Part shown: piece by piece, positions 44,653 through 56,156 of the stretch
How positions within the stretch are numbered: position 1 is the first letter of the stretch
Layout of the letters: every line of letters starts with the position of its first letter
Assembly: GCA_033980235.1 (NCBI GenBank)
Contig: CM067076.1
Span: 32,770,383-32,834,382 of the forward strand
Length of the DNA stretch: 64,000 nt
Direction of reading: 5' to 3'
Source: Diadema setosum
Lineage: Eukaryota > Echinodermata > Echinoidea > Diadematoida > Diadematidae
Position numbers and translations under genes: made by a program
Notes under the pieces: model-generated
Databases searched by the model: none
Told to the model about the DNA's origin: nothing
What the model saw: only the letters and a program-made list of their open reading frames with translations

Positions 44653-45064
44653 TCTAGAATGATAAAACAACAAAGCGACTGCCAGACTAATACAGACTTA
44701 CTTTACATTTATGTTTTAACCCTAAAAGGGTCGGGGGTGGGGGGGGGGGGGGGGGGGCAAGGGGGAAGGGGGATGTGCTCTGTCATGAAACTCATACAAA
44801 CCTATTTTTACCACTAATTCCTTTGATTGATCAATTTTATTCTAATTGTGGCACAGAAGTGGTTGGTGACAACTTGCAATAAAATATAAAGGAAAAACAA
44901 AAGTTAAAAAAGCAAAGAAATATATGACATTCGGAAAATAATAAAATACATACAAATTGAAATGACTCTTGGAAACTTTCAGGTAGCTACATTTTACTGC
45001 ACATGCACATGTTGGGGTTGCGACTATGTGAATGCAAGGACTAGTCATAGAATATTCTACATTG
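44653..45064. other. gene-free spacer with G run
   Basis: A G-rich run lies at 44729-44772; nothing else recognised. Confidence 0.5.
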
Positions 45065-45501
45065 TACCCCAATTCCACAGAGATCAGATCACAGTCTGAT
45101 GAATCCGACTTGTTGGTCGACTATCAGGCGAGTGTCAGACACGTTGACTCGCGTGTGATCTTCATGGGATGATCTTTCCTCACCAGGGCCCTAGCTGTTT
45201 CTTAAAACTTGTTATCAGTGACAGGTTGTCATACACCGTAGCTGTTACAAGCTACTTTAAATCCTTGCATGTGATTGGCTACAAGCAAATTTGTCACAGA
45301 AATGTGGCAGTTGTCACTGTTAAAAGTTTTCTGAAACAGGACCCAGATCACCGCCCAACATGTCTGACACTGACGTGATAGTCCATCAAAACAAGTCGGA
45401 TCGATAGGACTGCGACCTGATACACATCGGTGGGTGGCTGGAAGAGATAAACTTTGCTTCGATAAGTGACCGATGAGAGAAAATCTCTGTGGAATGGGGT
45501 A
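45065..45501. mobile_element. TA-flanked MITE, TIR CCCCAATTCCACAGAGAT, carrying a nested MITE
   Basis: TA-CCCCAATTCCACAGAGAT at the left and ATCTCTGTGGAATGGGG-TA at the right. Interior ATCAGACTGTGATC-like and TCGACTATCAGGCGAG-like words are partly inverted. A second element sits within. Confidence 0.7.
45186..45344. mobile_element. MITE nested inside 45065-45501
   Basis: GGGCCCTAGCTGTTTCTTAA at the left and TTTCTGAAACAGGACCC at the right; AACTTGTTATCAGTGACA pairs with TTGTCACTGTTAAAAGTT. About 159 bp. Confidence 0.7.
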
Positions 45502-45527
45502 TTAATCAGATTACATTGAGTAACATG

Positions 45528-45703
45528 CAGTCAACCTTTCCAGAGTCGAATCTATTTGGACCGAAGAAATAGCTTTGACACAGAGAAAACGTGACTTATG
45601 AGGGATTAAAAGCAACAGAATATCAAGAGAAGAGGACTTGAAAAGACCTTCGACTTAGGTGATTATTTGGCTTATGCGACGTCGACTTAGGCAAGGTTGA
45701 CTG
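45528..45703. mobile_element. MITE with TIR CAGTCAACCTTTCC
   Basis: CAGTCAACCTTTCCAGAGTC at the left and GACTTAGGCAAGGTTGACTG at the right, 176 bp. CAGT ends recall the elements at 20054 and 50989. Confidence 0.7.
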
Positions 45704-47059
45704 TATTTTCAACCAGACAAAAGATTGCACACGTTTTGCCATTTTGTGGAGTCAGTATCAATTTTTGAAAAGAAAATAATTGAATGTAAGCTTAATGCAC
45801 CTGTCATACAGCAAAATAAAAATCAATGTCTCTTCCTGATATTACTTTCAAAAGAAACCAAGAAGTGAATGGACTAGCGAATGATTTGAGATATATGAAA
45901 GTCAAGATTCTTTTGATAATCTCTCTGTTTTTATTGTTTTTAACACTGCACCCACAAGTAGGCCTACTTCAAATTAGAAGTATCTCGGCCATATATGGGA
46001 CTGTGAAATCACATGCATTGAAGACTACTAATACTACTAATATTGCTGCATTCACTCAATCCACACTTACATTTAAACAAGTCAAACTTGTCCTTTGATA
46101 TGGCTTATGAAGAAACAATGATTACTTGTGAGGAAGCAAGCGCCCATGTGACCAACTACATGTATCTTACAGTACACTTCCAAGGACTGCATGGGTAGTG
46201 AGGATAAAGTATTTTCAGTGGGGCAAAACTGCTGCAACCTCAGGCTTTAATACGAATAATACCAAACATTGGACACATTATTTTTAAAACATTACCTTAT
46301 TAATTCATTTCCACCCCACGGGACGCATTACCTTTCTCATACCCAAACGAACCCCAAAAAGTAATTGCTTTGAAATTCACGTGCCCCTTTTGTAAACCTG
46401 AAAACAAGATTTCTTTCAGAAGCTGCAGGGTTCTCGCCAGGAATTTCTTCACGCTTGTCGGCATTTATGCGCGCTTTTCTGGGGGTGGGTACGGGAGGGG
46501 GGTTCCCCCTCCCGCGCGAAGCGCGGAAACCGTCGCTTATGCTCAATACAACACAGATAAATCGCCGCTAAAATGCCACTAAATGCGACATTTTCACGGA
46601 GATGTAATGAACGTTGTGAGGGGCATATTCTCACAGAAACAATGCAGAAACTCCATACCTTTTGTTAGCGGCAGTTCCTAAATAACAAATGAAAGAGAAG
46701 TAGGTGCCGATGGTGGAGGTTCCGATTTCTTTTAGGCCTTTCCTGTTTCACTGTTGCAATAATTAGCCGCCTCTGCATCGCAACAACGCGCGCCGTGTTG
46801 CTTTCTCGCCGTCTGCTCGACCACGTGGTAGGCCTATTGCATGCAGATGCGCGAGAAGCGATCGAGAACTTTCGGGACATCGTTGCACTTTCCTTTCTGG
46901 GTATACTGCGGTAGTTTGGCCGTGACATCAAAGAGATATCATACAATTTTAAATGTAATGATGGTCATTATTCCGAAGGTTTGTTTAATCATAAAATGAA
47001 ACGATTCATTACTGAGTACTTCGAAGGTTTGTAATTGAAAACAACAACAACACCAAAGG
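45704..47059. other. gene-free stretch with a CpG-rich patch
   Basis: 46430-46530 and 46770-46920 are CpG-rich (for example CCCTCCCGCGCGAAGCGCGG and CAACAACGCGCGCCGTG). This could be an old repeat or a promoter-associated patch, and I cannot tell which. 46043-46090 carries an end related to the foldback element at 10561-11080. Confidence 0.35.
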
Positions 47060-48490
47060 TCGGTACTACAGATGAATGTTCAAAATAAAACTGATTTCGT
47101 TCGAAGATTAGCAAGCATTTTTTCTTTATTATTTTCCGATCAACGAACCTTCAGAAAGGAATCTATCATCGTTATTGAAACCTTCAGAATAAGAAAACAC
47201 CGTTTTGGGGCCGTTGTTGTATTCCGAAATTATACTGGCAGAACATTCGAAATAACAAAACTGATTTCGTTTGGATATAAACGAATATTTTCTCCTTTAT
47301 AATTTTTCTATTAACGATCATTCAGAATTAAGAATGTAGAGTATTATTTTGCCATTATTCTTTCGGAGTAACGAATCCTAAGGGTAAGAAAACTATAACC
47401 GTTTTCATTTCTTCTTTATCGTTTTCCGATTAACGATCGTTCAGAATTAAGAATCTAAAGTGTTATCGTTATTCTTTCGCAGTAACGAACCTTCAGAGTA
47501 AAAGAAAACTAGCAGTTTTGGGGCCGTCGTTTTATTCTGAAATTTCACTGACGGAAACGTTCGAAATAACAAAACTGATTTCGTTGTGAAATGAACGGAC
47601 ATTTTTAAAAATCATTTTTGGATTAACGAACCTTCAGAATAAGGAATATATATAGCATTATTTTATCATTAATCTGTCGGAGTAACGAACCCTAAGAGTA
47701 AGAAAAGTGCAACTGTTTTTTGGGGCAGTTGTTTTCTTCCAAATTTCACTGGCAAAACGTTCGAAATGACGCACTGATTTCGTTTTGAAATTTACGGACA
47801 TTTTTCTTTATTCAATTTTCGGTTAACGAACCTTCAGAATAAAGAATCTACAATTTATTATTTCATCATTATTACTTCTGTCGGAATAACAGACCCTTAT
47901 AGAGTACGAAAACACGCTGTTTTGTGCCGTCGTTTTATTCCGAAATTTCACTTGACAGAAACGTTCGAAATAACAAAACTGATTTCGTTGTGAAATGAAC
48001 AGACATTTTTTTCTTAATCATTTTTTGGATTAACGAACCTTCAGAATAAGGACTCTAGCATTATTTTATCATTAATCTGTCGGAGTAACGAACCCTCAGA
48101 GTAAGAAAACTGCAACTGTTTTGGGGCAGTCGTTTTATTCCAAAATTTCACTGGCAAAACGTTTGAAATGACGCACTGATTTCGTTTTGAAATTTACGGA
48201 CATTTTTCTTTATTCAATTTTCGGTTAACGAACCTTCAGAATAAAGAATCTACAATTTTTTATTTCATCATAACTACTTCTGTCGGAATAACAGACCCTT
48301 AGAGTACGAAAACACGCTGTTTTGTGCCGTCGTTTTATTCCGAAATTTCACTGGCAGAACGTTCGAAATAACAAAACTGATTTCGTCGTGAAATGAACGG
48401 ACATTTTTTCTTAATCATTTTTGGATTAACGAACCTTCAGAATAAAGAATCTATAGCATCATTTTATCATTAATCTGTCGGAGTAACGAA
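47060..48490. repeat. tandem array of about 200-bp monomers with dimeric higher-order pattern
   Basis: The marker CGTTCGAAAT or a close variant recurs at 47244, 47558, 47758, 47962, 48160 and 48360, that is at about 200-bp steps from 47558. Two monomer types alternate: ATAACAAAACTGATTTCGT (47558, 47962, 48360) and ATGACGCACTGATTTCG (47758, 48160), giving a period near 402. Each monomer also holds AACGAACCTTCAGAATAA and a weaker copy AACGAACCCTCAGAGTAA. The left end is irregular. No gene is encoded. Confidence 0.9.
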
Positions 48491-49269
48491 AAAAAAAATG
48501 AACCTTGGTGGCGATAACTGATGCTGGTGTAGAGAAAAACAAAGACAGCTCGCTCAAAAGATGCTTCCTTCTTTCAGTTTATTTTCTCCCCAGTCATTCC
48601 CATCGTTCTCCTTCCATGAACCCCTGCCATGCACGGACGATGAACAAAACAAAATGTTACCGACGCTGCAATGAAAAAAAAAGAAGAAAGAAACACGTCC
48701 TCGAAGCAAATTATCTACACTTTTCCACTTGAAAAAATTGATGTTCGTAATGAAGAATAAAACAAAAAGCACGACCTCAAGCAGTGGGGAAACTTGATAT
48801 CATGGCTTGTGGAAATTTCCATGAAATTTCCACGAAAGCCAGGTGTCAGATAAAGAATGTCGCGCGTACTGCCACCTTGCTTCAGTGGTCGTAAACAGCG
48901 TGTACATAGCATGTAAACCAACTGGGAATATTGATGAATGATCATCCATTTATTTTCTGCCCATGAAGGCCCCCTAACCCACCTTTTAACAAACCAACCC
49001 AGAAGCACGTGGAGCATTACGTACGTTGAACTTGAAAGACCATCATGACAGAATTACTATAAATTTCGGCCCGGAGAAGGAAAATGGAATATTCACGAAT
49101 GACGTTTACAAATCCATGGAAATTGAAAAGGCTAAAATGGAACGCATGGCTTTTTAGATTAAAAAAAAAAAAAAAAGATAACCCACTGAAACTACCAAAA
49201 CCTAAATAACAATTTGCATTTGCTTACTCCATCGCACGTTCTTTTTTCTTTTCTTTTTTAACGAAAAAT
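48491..49269. other. gene-free spacer
   Basis: A runs and short open frames only; nothing recognised. Confidence 0.4.
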
Positions 49270-49630
49270 GGAGTTAATTTTCTCTCTGCGGCAATGCTTT
49301 GAACGCATCTAATTTTGCGTCATTGCCGATGGCCACCTTCCTAAAGAATTGATACGAATCCTTTCAAATATACGAAACAAAGTCTAAAAATCCTGGATCC
49401 TGGCGGTGAATTTCGATGGTATTATAAATCCTGCTCACTATCAAAATTTAATCATCTGTTCCTTGCGCCATTTCACCAACCAACTGTAACTGTTCCTGAA
49501 AATTTCATCCTAATCTGTTCCCAAATTTTGACTTATTTTGCGAATAGAGAGACAGACAGGCAGACAAACTAACAAACAAACCAAAGCAGCCAAAAAAAAA
49601 AAAAAAATACAACCTTTGGCGGAGGGGGGC
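49270..49630 (-). repeat. CCTCCGCCAA-type dispersed repeat, reverse orientation
   Basis: Read on the minus strand it starts CCCCTCCGCCAAAGGTTG at about 49630 and continues GCAAAATAAGTCAAAATTTG and GAACAGATTAGGATGAAATT, the same pattern as 5221-5470. It then reads CAAGGAACAGATGATTAAAT and further known family words. Confidence 0.6.
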
Positions 49631-49689
49631 ATGCATTTCATATCGTTTGTTTTTGCGTAACCCGACAACAAGCGTGACAACAAGCGAGC

Positions 49690-50240
49690 ACGTGTCAGCG
49701 TTCCTCAGCCTCCCTCGGCCTCCGACCCTCTCTTTCCGTCCTCTCTCTCCCTCTCACAATACACTGTACCGTTGTACACGCAGGCGGATGTAAGTGGCCG
49801 GCTGGTTGCTTGTGCATGTGTGTGTGGATCCCAAATCAGAGCGCATGTGAGTGAGCAAGTACGGTGTGTGATGTGGTGTGTATCATCAATCGGCTAGTAC
49901 GTCGCTCTGTTGAGCCGCGTTGTTGTGATCGGTGCGGTGACTGCGTAGATAATTTCTTGCGCTTGTTTAAGTGTGTAAACTGCTGCTGCTTTCAACATCC
50001 AGCTTCTTTTCTAGCCAGATAATAAAGACTGAAAAAGGCGAGAAATTGGTCCGAACTTGGCTCGTCAAGCAAGTTACCCTTGTCGGCAAGTTCACGCGTG
50101 GTGTTACCCTTGTCGGCAAGTTTTACCCTTGTCGGCAATTGCTTCTTCAAACCGCACGCTTGTCGGGGCCGACAAGGGTGATATACGCTGGCGAGATCCC
50201 TGAGCTGGCAGTGTATATTGTAGCAACAGGGAAGTCAGAC
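49690..50240. promoter_or_regulatory. GC/CT-rich segment with repeated ACCCTTGTCGGC motif; possible promoter
   Basis: 49700-49760 is CT-rich and 49760-49960 is GC-rich with GT words. TTACCCTTGTCGGCAAGTT occurs at 50074-50092 and 50104-50122, a third partial copy at 50123-50138, and the inverse at 50168-50179. The composition resembles a 5' end of a gene, but no coding exon follows that I can support. Confidence 0.25.
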
Positions 50241-50753
50241 CATTCATAAAAATAATAGAATGGCAAACTGCTTCATTATGAAGGGGGAATAGAACTAAAG
50301 ATAAACTTCCATTTGATTTATTCGACCCCCCCCCCAAAAAAAAAAATAAAAATAAAAAAATGTAGCAACCATAATTCTCGGTACAAATGGGAACCGTATT
50401 CTCAAGTTACATGGGGTTAGTTTCTCATTTATTTTCAATAAACGATGAGGTGCATTACCGAAAGGTTTCATACACGATGTTGGGAGACATTCATCAACCA
50501 TGCAAAATTTTGTGACGTTTCAGACTGGAATGTACAGGACCTTCAAACCGCACGAATCATTCAGGGTGTGATTGTTGGTATTTGTTACTCACTGCTTAAT
50601 CAACTTTTCCTCATCATTCTCAAATGTCGAAGTGGGGAAATTTGTCAATCAATTGCAATGAAAAACAACTCGGCGGACAAATTTCATGATTTTAAGCAAA
50701 TATGCAGTACCCGCTGCATGCTATAAGGATTAAACCCGGTACTTGCTGTTGGG
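50241..50753. other. gene-free spacer
   Basis: C/A run at 50325-50360. The 93-codon frame at 50445-50726 has no recognised domain. Confidence 0.4.
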
Positions 50754-50830
50754 CGGAAGCTCGGTGGTCTAGTGGATAAGACGTCTGTCCGGAGATCACG
50801 AGGTCGCAAATCCTGCTCTAGAAGTATGTA
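50754..50830 (+). mobile_element. tRNA-like SINE head
   Basis: TGGTCTAGTGGATAAGAC (50765-50782) fits an A box and AGGTCGCAAATCCTGCT (50801-50817) a B box, about 36 bases apart as in tRNA genes. The acceptor stem does not pair well, so this is a tRNA-derived SINE head and not a tRNA gene. The tail is unclear. Confidence 0.55.
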
Positions 50831-50988
50831 AGCCCATGCTCTCTATTGTCATGGCTACTACTATAACACTGACCAATTCAGTGCTTAAGCATTGTCAACG
50901 CACAGCAATTATTCAATCAGTTGCAATTCTCAAACTTGTATTTTAAAGCTTTGTGGCGGTGCAAGTATTTTCTTTAATATGTACAATA

Positions 50989-51179
50989 CAGTGCACTCCC
51001 GTTATAACAAACACAGTTATTGATAACGAAATTCCGGTTACAACAAATTAAAAACTAGGGCCACAACGTTACTCACTCTATATGCTTTTAATCTTAATCT
51101 GTTCAGTTATAACAAAATTTTCGATATAATCAAAGAAAACTGCCAGTCCTGAGGACTTCGTTATAACGGGAGTCGACTG
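50989..51179. mobile_element. MITE with TIR CAGTnnACTCCCGTTATAAC
   Basis: CAGTGCACTCCCGTTATAAC at the left (preceded by TA) and GTTATAACGGGAGTCGACTG at the right, 191 bp. Interior words TTATTGATAACGAAATT and TTATAACAAAATTTTCGA are inverted. Pogo/Tc1-type non-autonomous element is likely. Confidence 0.85.
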
Positions 51180-51863
51180 AACTTTTAAATGTAGTGTTTC
51201 AATGTATTTATGAGTGCAAATTTTGCAAGTAAACAGGTATGGATGACATGAACAACTCAGGGAAAATACTGTCACTTTTACCACAATACCGCTCTATGAT
51301 ATATGATCTCGAGATCGAGAAACCGCTAAAATTTATCCTACAAAGGGATGAATGATGCTTCATTTCATCTCATTCAACCACCTACTTCTCAATCACGCAT
51401 TCATTTTTAACACTCACGACACTGTCTGACAAGTCCCAATATCAAACTTTTTTTTTTTTGCACCATAAAAAGGAATACATAAGGTGTCACCACATTGGGC
51501 CCCCCCTTTTTTTTTTACCCCAGAAGCGTGTAAGTGGCACTAGTAAGAATAGGAAACTTTGAAGTGTGAGCATGGTAAGGCTTGCTTTGTTTGTTTGTTT
51601 GTTTTTTTTTTGCTTGTTGGCTGAAGAAACCTGGAAGTGGAAGAGTAAGATGAGCTGAAGATCTTTTTTTTTTTCTATGCTTGTTGGCTCACAAAACGCG
51701 GAAGTGGCCCCCCCCCCCCCCCCCCCCCCACTTTTAGAAACGTGGCGCCGGTGGTGTATACTGTATAATGTCATACAGCCACTTGAAGCAGAGACCATTT
51801 TCTTTGAAGTGTATAGACTGCAGCCATGAGTGGTAAATGTGTGCAGTTCTTGAACCCAGGTAT
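51180..51863. other. gene-free spacer with homopolymer runs
   Basis: T runs at 51448-51459 and 51506-51517, (GTTT)n at 51589-51603, C run at 51707-51729. The 132-codon minus-strand frame here crosses these runs and is not a gene. Confidence 0.5.
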
Positions 51864-52494
51864 TTAAAGAGAAAATCCACCCCAAAAATGAACTCTAAAG
51901 GAAAGAGGGGGAAGAAAATCCCTCCTGGATGTTGCACAAATGACAAAAATCAGATAAGAAATATCAATGTTAAAGAAATATATTACATTTTGAGATTTTA
52001 CATTCTTTCGGAAAACATTTCTTGACCAGTTTATATGAATATTCAAATGAGCGAATTGATGATATTATGTCCTCATAAGTTTTCATATATGTCACAAATA
52101 AATTTGAAATAATTGCTATCTTTAACAAAAACAGGTAAAAGCATATTCCCATACCAAAATATATCATAGTTAACATTTTTTTTCATCTTCATTTTAGTTG
52201 GTTTTAAGGCAATTTCTATATTCATATACAGTAGCGTACCTGAAATATGAGATTTTTTTTTTCTTTTCTGTATATGAAATGAATATGAAATTGTAATGGC
52301 ATGACATTATAAACTTACTGATTTAAATAATTCATAACAGCTGGTCAAGAGGTTATTTTCGAAAAAATTGTGAAATTTTGTGATGTCAAAATTTCCACAT
52401 TTCTTATCCAAATTTGATAATTTTTGCACTGATCTATGGCATTTTTTTTTAAACAAAATTTTACAAAATTCTGGAGTGGACTTCTTCTTTCTGG
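51864..52494. mobile_element. diverged T2-type foldback element
   Basis: The left end TTAAAGAGAAAATCCACCCC pairs with GGAGTGGACTTCTTCTTT on the right. Inner blocks also pair: CAGATAAGAAAT with ATTTCTTATCC, and TTCTTGACCAGTTTATATG with ATAACAGCTGGTCAAGAGG. The right TTAA is lost. Length about 630 bp. Confidence 0.6.
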
Positions 52495-52774
52495 CCATAA
52501 AGTGCCAATTATAGACAGCCAAGATGCCTCTCTCTTTCTCTCTTCCTCCATCTCTATCTCTAACACACTCTACCGTGATTTTATATTTGGGTCATGACAC
52601 AAGAAAGGGGCCCTTAGGGCACAAAATACCGAGAAAGAGTTTTCGTCGCCACATTGTAGAATAAACACAGACACATTAAAGGGGATAGCTAGTAACTGAT
52701 CAGTGGGAATTAGTGGGAATGCTGGAGGATGATTGTTCCAATCCTTGTGGGATTCATTTAAGAGTACATTATAT

Positions 52775-53464
52775 GTGACCCTGCACCACAAAACCAACAA
52801 AAAGTCGCCAAACATGGATTTTCAGTTAAGGGCAGATTCTGAAAGAGCAGACTCTAAGCTTTACAATGATGTATAACTCAATTCAAATGGAGTCCCCTAC
52901 CTTACCTAAATACTGGAAAGAAAGCAAACACTCTGGAAAAGAGTGGACTGAGAAAAGAGGCTCTGAAGTATTTTACACGGTCTATTCAAGCGCTTAATCA
53001 TTACCAAGCCGTGCTAGCTCTGCCATGAAAGGGACAAAAACAGGATGTAAACTACGGGAGCAACAGCAATGAAGGAATTATCAAATTAAGTTGAAATTGA
53101 GCATGCTTTATTAGCACTTTCCGTCCATGATTAATACCAACTTTCAGAGCAGTAGCATTATCCATTCAAAAGTTATTAGACTTGAAAGTGAAGAGTGTGC
53201 AAAGGATTTCAAGACATGCAAAGCGGCCTCTAAGACAAACCTGATCATTCTACTCTTCCCCCAAAAAGGGTTGTAGAAAAACTGCTAAAAACACATTTTC
53301 CCATCCATGATATGATACCAAACTGAATAATAATGTAGGAGGATAGCTCTTTCAGAAAATATGAAAAACTCAAGATTGACTTGGTTGAATCATTTCAGCA
53401 TTTTTGAGTCCTCACTTTAAGTCAAGGGGTGCGACTTTTTGTTTGTTTTGTGGTGCACGGTCAC
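52775..53464. mobile_element. GTGACCCTGCACCAC foldback element, copy Z1, nested in the left arm
   Basis: GTGACCCTGCACCACAAAAC at the left, GTTTTGTGGTGCACGGTCAC at the right, flanked by ATAT on both sides (4-bp or shorter duplication). 690 bp, no transposase. The interior matches 40630-41666 in inverted orientation. Confidence 0.82.
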
Positions 53465-53648
53465 ATATATCTATTGTTGTGTGAAAATTATTTGCTTCAG
53501 AATGGTCTCATATTCAAGTAATATGCAGTTTAATGTTTCCAGGTTAGCGTGCCTGGTCAATGACGGGGCATTAATCTGCACATTACTTGAATATGAGACC
53601 GTTCTGAAGCAAATAATTTTCACACAACAGTAGATATATAATGTACTC

Positions 53649-54039
53649 TTAAAGGGACTGTACAGTACTGGTTGAGGTAGGGATTCATGTTTTGAACATT
53701 CCTAAGTGAGATAATGAAAAACCTCTTATGAAATATGAAAGAGCATGTAGTTTTAAGAAGGATTCAACATTCATTTGATGAAAAGTGGTTTTCATATGGC
53801 TGAGATATCCAAAAAAGTGCTAATAATAAAAGGCGACATGCCCCAACTTTATTGGTATCTCTTTGTTTCACCTTGTTTTTGGATATCTCAACCATTTCAA
53901 AACCGATTTTCATCGAATAAACGTTTGATACCCCTTAGAACTGCATGCTCTTTGACATCTCATAGAGTGGTTTCTGAATATCTCACAAAACGTTAAAAGC
54001 TAAATCTTCACCTCGACCAGAACTGTACACACCCTTTAA
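53649..54039. mobile_element. T2/Kolobok-type foldback MITE copy H, nested in the right arm
   Basis: Starts TTAAAGGGACTGTACAGTAC and ends ACTGTACACACCCTTTAA, 391 bp, in opposite orientation to copy B and with the same subfamily words. Confidence 0.9.
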
Positions 54040-54121
54040 ATGAATCCCACAAGGATTGGAACAATCATCCCTCAGCATTCCCACTGATTCCCACTGATCG
54101 GTTACTAGCCATCCCCTTTAA

Positions 54122-55897
54122 GATATGCAAACAGTTTTCTGAAATTCCACTCCCAAATGCCCCAACTATGACATTTAAAAAAGCATGTTTTGACCAAATC
54201 CAGCCACTTTTTTGATGCATCTATGCACGTGCGCCCAGCTAGCTAGCTGATCTTATTTTGCGTGGTATGGTTTATCAAACTCCGGCGCCATTCTATGGCA
54301 TTTGTGGATGACAGTGCTAAGGGCCCTTTTCTCACATCATGGCTCATTTAGTTTTATGTGTAAACTATGAATAGATGAGTAAGTAAATACAGACAGATGA
54401 ATAAATAGATTGTCTTGGTATACTTGTATATCTGTTGTACAGAAACGTGACAATATTCTTTTGTGTTTCAGACATCCACCTGAAGATGTACTGGTAGATA
54501 AAATTAAAAATTACTTTACCAAGAAATCACAAATAGGAATGGTTATTAACCCTCCGATTAAAAAGCACTCAGCACTCATTTTTCATACATAAAAAAACAA
54601 TACATACACACACACAAACACAAACACATCCTTCGGAACTCCATGTCGACTCACAAAATAAGAATACTGTGAATATATATAGTTTATATTTAAAGATATA
54701 TATGTACATATATTCAGACACACGTTCGCACATACACTGTGTACATGCTATGTATACAAACACACACACAATACATACATTCATACCACATACAAACACC
54801 TACTTATGCATGTTCTGCGGAAACGTTACCATTTCCTAATACCTACTGTAAGTACCAGAGACAATTTCTTAGATCAAGATCACAAACACTAAGACAAAGT
54901 TATGAAAAACAAACCTGTGTAATTTCACAAGCCGACACATACTCATTTAAACAATCCCAATATTCATTAGAAACTTGAAGAGAACTCCACAGCAAAACAA
55001 AACACATTATTGTGGCAATTGTGAGGTAAACAAATGAATTTTTGGTGTGAAATTCCTTCATCTAAAAAACATTTTTATACATGATTAGTACTTAGTTCAA
55101 CCCAAGACTAGTACCACATGCCAAAATGTTTCTCTTTTTTCCCCTTAAATTACTGACTACATGTCAGTGTAAATGTAAATCACACATGTGCATATGATAT
55201 TGTTTTAGCAAATGAAAGCATTCACAAGGAAATCTTGCAGAGGAAAGGTTGGAACCAATGTTCCTTATGAAGAAAAAAAAAATAACAAAAATGGAAGGCA
55301 AGAGCAAACACAAAAGGATGAAATGAGACAAGGAATATGTTTCTATGGGAAAAAGAAAGAAAGAGTAACTTTTATAAAGTCTGGTTTCAAATTACTCCAA
55401 AAACCAGAGAATGATATATATATATACAAAGTCATTCACGAGTCACAATCCAAGAACACATTAAACACTGTTTACAAACAAAGTCTGTTGCTAATATTTT
55501 ACAAGGATACATAAAGAAATAATATACAATAGACATGTATTGTATGCTTTGCATACCTACACAAAATTTTACAAACTTTTTTTGAGGTACTGACCCTTGA
55601 GGAGTCATCACATCTTTGATACACTTAAAGTTGATTAAAGAGACAATTTAAAATTATGTGACTTGATTTTACAGAATTCTTCAACTTTACTGGCTGACCA
55701 GTTTGATGTTGAAATGTATGAAAAATTTTGCAATCAAACTCTTTATATGTCATCATACTAACAACAAATCTGCTAAATGGTTTATTTCATATCTTTGTCT
55801 TGAGGATGATCTCATTCCTCACAGATTTTGGGTCCTCTGAAGTATTTAAGACTTGGCAGCACGAGAATTCATGCAGTGGGACTAATGGTCCAGCTCC
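54122..55897. other. gene-free stretch
   Basis: CA-rich runs at 54600-54630 and 54758-54772; no supported exon. Small frames have no recognisable content. Confidence 0.4.
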
Positions 55898-56156
55898 ATA
55901 TATCATCGCTGGGGCGACAAGACCTCGTATCTACAAAATGTCAAATGTTCAGGAGAGCCAAAAAACATGGCGGCCAAAGCACTATAACGAATGGGATAGC
56001 CTTTCCTTTGACGTGCCATGGTGGCTTCATTTTTGGAGTAAGACAGTTGAGATTTGGACAGGACATCACTTAACCGATTATTTGACCATTTATCAAAAAA
56101 AGTCAGCTTCACCAAAATTGCAGATACAAGGTCTTGTCACCCCAGCGACGATATAT
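55898..56156. mobile_element. MITE with TIR TCGCTGGGGnGACAAGACCT
   Basis: TCGCTGGGGCGACAAGACCT (continuing CGTATCT) at the left and AGGTCTTGTCACCCCAGCGA at the right, extended outward by ATATAT. About 259 bp. The 159-codon frame at 55728-56207 runs through it and is an artefact. Confidence 0.82.

Larger units (their letters stand above)
52676..54121. mobile_element. T2-type foldback MITE (second family) holding two further elements
   Basis: The left end TTAAAGGGGATAGCTAGTAA and right end TTACTAGCCATCCCCTTTAA bound it. Removing 52775-53464 and 53649-54039 leaves two arms that match each other and the solo arm at 20982-21182. The core near 53530-53600 pairs AAGTAATATGCAG-like with CTGCACATTACTTG. 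Confidence 0.85.

Noticed and set aside
46337..46582. CpG-rich frame with PPPVPTPRKARINADKREE as a coding exon
   Set aside because: No family recognised and no splice context; more likely part of a CpG-rich repeat or promoter patch.
50754..50830. Functional tRNA gene
   Set aside because: A and B boxes fit, but acceptor and anticodon stems do not pair cleanly; a SINE head is the better reading.
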